This document shows, piece by piece, positions 58,667-64,000 of a stretch of DNA of 64,000 nucleotides (position 1 is its first letter; every line of letters begins with the position of its first letter). The translations under genes were made by a program, and so were the position numbers. The notes under the pieces were generated by a model. It was not told the origin of the DNA. It saw only the letters and a program-made list of their open reading frames with translations, and made no database searches. Source of the stretch: Yamagishiella unicocca (taxonomy: Eukaryota > Chlorophyta > Chlorophyceae > Chlamydomonadales > Volvocaceae); NCBI GenBank assembly GCA_003116995.1, contig BDSL01000133.1:175088-239087 (forward strand), given 5' to 3'.

Positions 58667-61600
58667 TCAGCACTGCTTGAACACCTCGTCCCCTTCTGAT
58701 AGCCGCTCCGCCACCGCCGCTACCAGCTCCGCCGGCGTCCCGTGCTCCGCGCACATGGCCTCCAGGTCTGCCGGCGACAGCTGCTCGTCCACAAAGATCT
58801 TACGCATGGCGGCCTCGTCGGCGGCGCTGATCGGGCCGAAGTAGTGTCGCATCATGGACAGCGCCTCACCCACGAGCAGGCGACCCATGAAGATCTGGTA
58901 GGGACGGAGGAGCAGGAGAAGGGGGAGAGTAAAGAGTTAGTTACTTGGTTTACTCTTGGGTTGAGACAGGCAAAGAAAGAGCCATTCCAGGCAAGCATAA
59001 GAGCCTGCGAAGAAACTAAACGCCACAACACGGTTACTACGGTGTGGGTTGGATTGTGCTCACCTTTTTGTTTATTCGGCCGGGCCGGATGAGGGCGGGG
59101 TCCAACTTGTCTGGGTGGTTGGTTGTCATGATGATAATGCGGTTGGGCGTGTCCACGACACCGTCCAGCACGTTAAGTAGCCCGGCAAGGTTAAGTTCGT
59201 CGTTGTCCTTGAACAGCCCCTTGCCATTGCCGAACGCGGCCATGGGCAGCGACGGCCCGAACTCAACCCCCGTCTCCCAGCCAGTGGAGCCGGTGCTTGT
59301 GGTGGCAGTAGCGTTGCCGCCACATCGTCGGGTGCCCGGTGATGAGCCGATGCGACCAGGGGCACCCTCCTCATCCTTGTCCACATCCTGGTCCGCTGGC
59401 TCGTCCCCGTCCTTGCTGCTGGCCGTGTCGCGAGAAGCCGCGGAGCGCGAGCAGGGCGTGGCGGCTTTGGCGGCAGCAAGCTTGGCGTTGGCAATCCGCT
59501 CCGCAAGCGCCATCACCTCCGCCCGCGTCGCTGCCGCCGAGGCAGGGGTGCAGCTGGCAGGGGCCTGAGTACGGCGCTGTATGACGCTGCTGGCGGCGTC
59601 GACATCCTCCATAACGAAGATGGTCTTGTCGAACGGCAGCGAAATAGTTTTGTCGGAGCTGTTTTGGATTGTCAGCTTGTTGTCGAAGACGATGTCCTGT
59701 GAACGGCGGGTAGCGAGGTGCGGGATCAAGAGTGAGCTTGCCGTTAGCCTTGCAAAGTACGACAGCAGTCATCTCTCTTACCATCAGCTCCTGGTTTGTG
59801 GAGATCTTGGACAGCGGCACCGAGATGATCGATCGCTTGGTGTACTGCGCCAGTGCCTTGATGAGGCTGGTCTTGCCTGGTGGCAGAAGAGCAGGTGCGG
59901 GCAAGTCAAGGCCGGCATGAAGGCAGTGCCTCTGTGTCTGGCATACGCTGGTGCTGTACACAGTGACGACATAGGCTTTGTGTTTACGTGAAGCCTGTGT
60001 GAACAAACGTAGCGAAGACATAACACCACGATCCATTCCTACCTGTGCCGGGGGGCCGTACAGCAGGAAACCCAGCTTGTGCGGGTAGCCCGGGACGGCG
60101 AACTTGCCCCCTTTGCTCATGAACTGGTCGACCTGCACGTTCAGGGTATGTGTGCAGACACCGGGTGTCGTCAGCACGGGCTCCCATTGGGTGTCAGCAC
60201 GAGGCCCCATACGGTATATGTCCTTTGGCATTGGCCCCCGCCCCAGTCATGGCGATGAACGCATTTAATGGGCTACAGACTACAACTGGACAGGGACAGC
60301 AGACGTGCCGTCCGCTATTCCCTGGCGCGATCGACCCACGCACCAGGCGTACGATGGGGTCCTTGTCGGGGTGGAAGAACGACGCAAAGGTCTTCTCCTC
60401 GCTGAGCTTGTAGCGCTTGTAGAGGGCAGAGGGTTTGGACTCCTCACCCTCGGCCGGCGGCTCGCGCCAGCCCGACAGCACGGGCATGTACAGGTAGCGC
60501 GAGGGGTCGAGCCGGGCGGATTGTTGCTTGCGGTAAACCTGCGTACGCTCGGAGACATGGGTGCGGGAGGGCCGGGGTGTCAGGCGCTGCTAGAAGGAGG
60601 GGCGCCCGATACCAGCTGGCAGGGCAGGGGCAGGCAAGGCGCACCTCCAGGGCATCGGCCACGAATGCCGAGATGCGCTCGCTGCCGTCCTTGTGGCTGG
60701 ACTCCAGTATGTAGGTGATCTTGGTGCTCTTGTGCTTGTATTCGTTCACGGTCTTTTCCTCCCGCATGAAACTGGCAGGTAGGAACGAAACAAGAGGATA
60801 AGTACGGAATGCGGTTAGCGCATGCACTTGACAGTACGTATACTTTGTTACCGGTATGATATATCGTTTAAGGAGCCTGCTGAGCACACATCTGTTACGT
60901 ATCGCACATCAAAAAGATAAAACAGAAGGCAAGAGCCAGACAGGCGATGGCTGCAGCGGAACAACGAGCCAATGGCTATTTAAAACCCAAGCTTCAATCA
61001 CCCAGGCACGACTGCGGTTTCTTCAGTCATCACCTACCTAACGCCATTGTCCAGTTTGACCCATTGGTCGACGGGAGGGACCAGGTTAAAGCTGTAGGCG
61101 TGCTTATGATCGCTGCCGTCGTCGCTGCTGTAGTCGCTGCCGTCGCCGCTGCCGCCGCTGCTGTCGTCACTCATGAAGTCCTCGACTTCCTCATCGGCCG
61201 GCTTCTTCTTGATCACTAGATCAGCATCCGGCAGCTCGCGTAGCGTCCGCACATGCTGGTTTACCATGTTGAGGATGGCGCGCTGGAGGATGGAGTTCGA
61301 CGGCTGGTCGTCGGAGCGATACCTGAAGCGCGTTGGTCGGGTAGAGAGAACAGTGTGAAACCGAGCGCTTGTTAAGCGGAGTGGCTGGCCATCTATCCGA
61401 GGCCGCTGCATGCCGCTGCTTCGCCCTTAAGGTCGTGTCCCCCCCCGCCTAGAAAGGGGGATCCCACTGATCCACTTCAAAGCAATTTAGCCTTGGATTC
61501 ACTGGCGCGGCATCCAATGTTTGCTATCAATTTGCTTCGACAATTTGGCAGCAGTGCGGCGGCAAGGGACGACAGCCACGGCCTCAAGGCCCGTCATCGA

Positions 61601-61991
61601 TCTGAAGCCTTATGCAACCCACCCGTGCAAGTGATTGATGGCAGGATGCCCTAGGTACCATACCAGTAGTACGATGCTCGCTGCGTGAACTCGATGTTGC
61701 GCGAAAACTTGGTCGCCACCCTGTTAGGCCAGAGTTTCTTGGGCAGTCCAGCGAGAATGGGAACCAGGTGCTTCAGGAGAAGTGGAACCAGCATGCAAAA
61801 GATGACGTCCAGGTATGCGTTGCCTGTGCTGATCTTGTTCATTAGACCATACTGTCAGCAGGAAGCAAGGGGCACGAGCAGGCGCAAAGTACTGTGAGCG
61901 ACCGCGACGTTACATGCAAGCCGCTGTCAACAACGAAGGGGCGAAAAGTTGCTTCACTTACCTGGGTGATGAGCTCAGGCGTAATCTCCAT
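58667..61991 (-). pseudogene. BCS1-like AAA-ATPase, copy B, frameshifted in Walker A
   Basis: Exons correspond one to one with copy A: 61991-61962, 61851-61664, 61322-61038, 60771-60645, 60538-60344, 60132-60043, 59876-59782, 59696-59064, 58894-58667. The sixth exon is 90 bp instead of 91. The G run covering the Walker A codons (near 60,050-60,055) has six G where copy A has seven, so YGPPGTGK becomes YGPPAQ. The shifted frame meets a TGA at the end of the next exon. Other differences keep phase: +36 bp in the acidic part of exon 3 and -6 bp in exon 5. The remaining gene looks intact, so either the loss is very recent, or the base was missed in a homopolymer and the gene is functional. Confidence 0.75.
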
Positions 61992-62315
61992 CCCAAGTCT
62001 TGCTCTTGACCCCTCCACCTGCCTCAGCACGACGTAACCGACTGCCAAGATGGTGATCCTTTGTCGATGCGAACACGTTTGGCGGGTTGTGCAGGCTGTT
62101 CGCTACCGGGCAGAACGGGGTGAGCAACCTGTGCTACCAAAGTATGCGGCACTTTTCGCGAAACAATGTGCGATTTGGACTCCGGCCCCTTCAGGTCCGT
62201 TGTCAGTTTTTTGCAAGACGGTTGCTTTCACAATGGGCACAAACCTAGGTACAGTAGGCTGTGTCCGCTGTGCATTAAAAGTAAAATGCAATACGTAAGT
62301 CCCTTAAGCCTCAGC

Positions 62316-62438
62316 ATGGGCCTGGCCTGCGAGCTCCGCTGCTTGGCCATGGACGCGGTGGCTAAGAAGCTGCGGCGCTGCTGCAGGATGTACAATTTGT
62401 GCGACGCCAGGACATGTTATAATCATACAGTTGCTTAA
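62316..62438 (+). other. Small frame conserved between the two duplication units (unit B)
   Basis: Reads MGLACELRCLAMDAVAKKL and stops after about 40 residues, 30 fewer than the unit A frame. Function is unknown; see the counterpart at 55,566. Confidence 0.3.
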
Positions 62439-62708
62439 GTATTTTAAACCCATGAACTTCTTATGATATTGCGCTGCGTGTTGCCAAAATGCGGGCACTC
62501 GCATTCGTGCACGCTGGCATTGTGCACAAGGCCACGAGAAACGCACACAGCAGTTGACCAGTTGTTCGATATTGAACAGGAGATTCACCAGGAAAGTAGG
62601 AATCTATACCAAATGCTTCCCATGAACCGAGGACGTCACCAAATCCTGAAGCAGCCCAGACCAATACCGTATTTGCCACAGAGCCATTTCCGACGCGCCG
62701 ACTAGACA

Positions 62709-62814
62709 TCAGCGAATGGCGCGCCCGTTAACCACGATAACCCAATTTCCCTCCTGTGGGGGCTCGCCCACCTTGGCAATCATGCCCTGGTAGTCAAGGG
62801 TGCGAGGGTGGCAC
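62709..62814 (-). CDS. Last exon of a gene that continues past the window end
   Basis: A minus-strand exon with acceptor GCATGCAG at 62,815 reads CHPRTLDYQGMIAKVGEPP, then EGNWVIVVNGRAIR and TGA. The similarity of TLDYQG and AKV to unit A supports a real exon. The family is not recognised. The upstream exons would lie beyond the minisatellite that fills 62,880-64,000. Confidence 0.45.
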
Positions 62815-62879
62815 CTGCATGCATGCCAAGGCGATGCGAGGATGTGGTGGATGAAACCGCTGGGGCCTGTTTGGGTGCA

Positions 62880-64000
62880 CATCGAGCCCAGGCGGAAGGC
62901 GCCGCCGCCTGAAGCACGCCACCGCATTGTTGCCCAGTAGGCGGAAGGCGCCGCCGCCTGAAGCACGCTGCCGCATTGTTGCCCAAGTGAAAGGCGTCGC
63001 CGCCTGAAGCACGCTGCCGCATGGATGCCCAGGCGGAAGGCGCCGCCGCCTGAATCACGCTGCCGCATTGTTGCCCAGGTGAAAGGCGCCGCCGCCTGAA
63101 GCACGCTGCCGCATTGTTACCCAGGTGAAAGGCGCCGCCCTTAAGCACGCTGCCGCTTGTTGCCCAGGCGAAAGGCGCCGCCGCCTGATTTACGCTGCCG
63201 CATTGTTGCAAGTGAAAGGCGCCGCCGCCTGAAGCACGCTGCCGCATTGATGCCCAGGCGGCGAAATGCGCCGCCGCCTTAAGCACGCTGCCGCATTGTT
63301 GCCAGGCGAAAGGCGCCGCCGCCTGATATACGCTGCCGCATTGTTGCCCAAGTGAAAGGCGCCGCCGCCTGAAGCACGCTGCCGCATTGATGCCCAGGCG
63401 GAAGGCGCCGCCCTGAAGCACGCTGCCGCATTGATGCCTAGGCGGAAGGCGCCGCCGCCTGAAGCACGCCGACTTGTTGTTGACCTGACGGAAGGCGCCG
63501 CCGCCTTAAGCACGCGCCGCATTGACGGAAGGCGCCGCCGCCTGAAGCACGCTGCCGCATTGTTGCCCAGGCGGAAGGCGCCGCCGCCTGAAGCACGCTG
63601 CCGCATTGTTGCCCAAGTGAAAGGCGCCGCCGCCTGAAGCACGCCGACTTGTTGATGACCTGACGGAAGGCGCCGCCGCCTTAAGCACGCTGCCGCATTG
63701 ATGCCCAGGCGGAAGGCGCCGCCGCCTGAAGCACGCTGCCGCATTGTTGCCCAAGCGAAAGGCGCCGCCGCCTGAAGCACGCCGATTGTTGTTGACCTGA
63801 CGGAAGGCGCCGCCGCCTTAAGCACGCTGCCGCATTGATGCCCAGGCGGAAGGCGCCGCCGCCTGAATCACGCTGCCGCATTGTTGCCCAGTGAAAGGCG
63901 CGCCGCCTGAAGCACGCTGCCGCATTGTTACCCAGGTGAAAGGCGCCGCCGCCTTAAGCACGCTGCCGCATTGTTGCCCAGGCGAAAGGCGCCGCCGCCT
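62880..64000. repeat. 46-bp GC-rich minisatellite, about 24 units, running off the window
   Basis: Units read GGCGGAAGGCGCCGCCGCCT, AAGCACGCTGCCGCATTGTT and GCCCA, with variants (GTGAAAGG, TTAAGC, TTGATGCC, and GACTTGTTGTTGACCTGAC in some units). The period of 46 is not a multiple of three, yet all three minus-strand frames are long and open (for example CFRRRRLSLGQQCGSV). Those frames are by-products of the repeat. Variants recur in a higher-order pattern around 63,470, 63,645 and 63,780. Confidence 0.95.

Larger units (their letters stand above)
58603..62884. repeat. Segmental duplication unit B
   Basis: Direct repeat of 51,964-56,067 at an offset of 6,639 bp on the left side. It keeps the last exon of the neighbouring gene (62,709-62,814), which unit A has lost, so B may be nearer the ancestral arrangement. 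Confidence 0.9.

Noticed and set aside
62780..63881. Long minus-strand frames with repeated Ala/Arg/Gly blocks
   Set aside because: They are by-products of the 46-bp minisatellite; all three frames are open, so there is no coding signal.
62880..64000. CRISPR array
   Set aside because: The units are adjacent variants of one 46-bp sequence, with no unique spacers, and the genome is eukaryotic.

Overview
This is nuclear DNA of a eukaryote, most likely a green alga of the Chlamydomonadales (volvocine type). The genes are broken by many short GT-AG introns. Proteins carry long Gln-, Ala-, Gly- and Pro-rich inserts, microsatellites and minisatellites are abundant, and retrotransposon remnants fill the intergenic space. 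No bacterial operons, CRISPR arrays, rRNA or tRNA genes were recognised. Exon coordinates were found by reading splice sites by eye and checking that the reading phase closes at every junction. No transcript evidence was available.

Layout. 1-2.7 kb: 3' part of a membrane-protein gene (+). 3-10.8 kb: a transposon graveyard with at least six pieces of one element family that share a 3' end and an ACA-type tail, plus a DIRS-like and a Ty3/gypsy fragment. 12.8-21.2 kb: a receptor-like protein kinase (-), with a secreted N-terminal domain, one membrane segment and a kinase domain in which HRD is HAD. 23.1-27.9 kb: a complete SDS22/PPP1R7 leucine-rich-repeat gene (-) with a 0.9-kb, 27-bp minisatellite in an intron. 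28.3-32.0 kb: an ankyrin-repeat/U-box E3 ubiquitin ligase (+), head to head with SDS22. 35.1-41.1 kb: an NRT2-type (nitrate/nitrite porter) MFS transporter (-) about twice the usual size. 41.1-46.6 kb: repeats. 46.6-48.4 kb: HAKAI-type RING E3 ligase (-), head to head with a mitochondrial-type ribosomal protein uL30 gene (48.8-50.4 kb, +).

52.0-62.9 kb: a tandem duplication of a 4.1-4.3 kb unit, each carrying a BCS1-like AAA-ATPase gene (-). Copy A (52.0-55.3 kb) is open. Copy B (58.7-62.0 kb) has lost one base inside the Walker A codons. The 3' 1,384 bp of the two units differ at only about five positions and have no indels, introns included, while the 5' parts differ by substitutions and indels. 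This pattern points to recent gene conversion. From 62.9 kb to the window end a 46-bp minisatellite fills what is probably an intron of another gene; its last exon lies at 62.7-62.8 kb.

The genes are independent housekeeping and signalling loci rather than a pathway. Regulation themes recur: two E3 ligases (U-box, HAKAI), a PP1 regulator and a receptor kinase. Two divergent gene pairs have intergenic spaces of about 400 bp that could be shared promoters.
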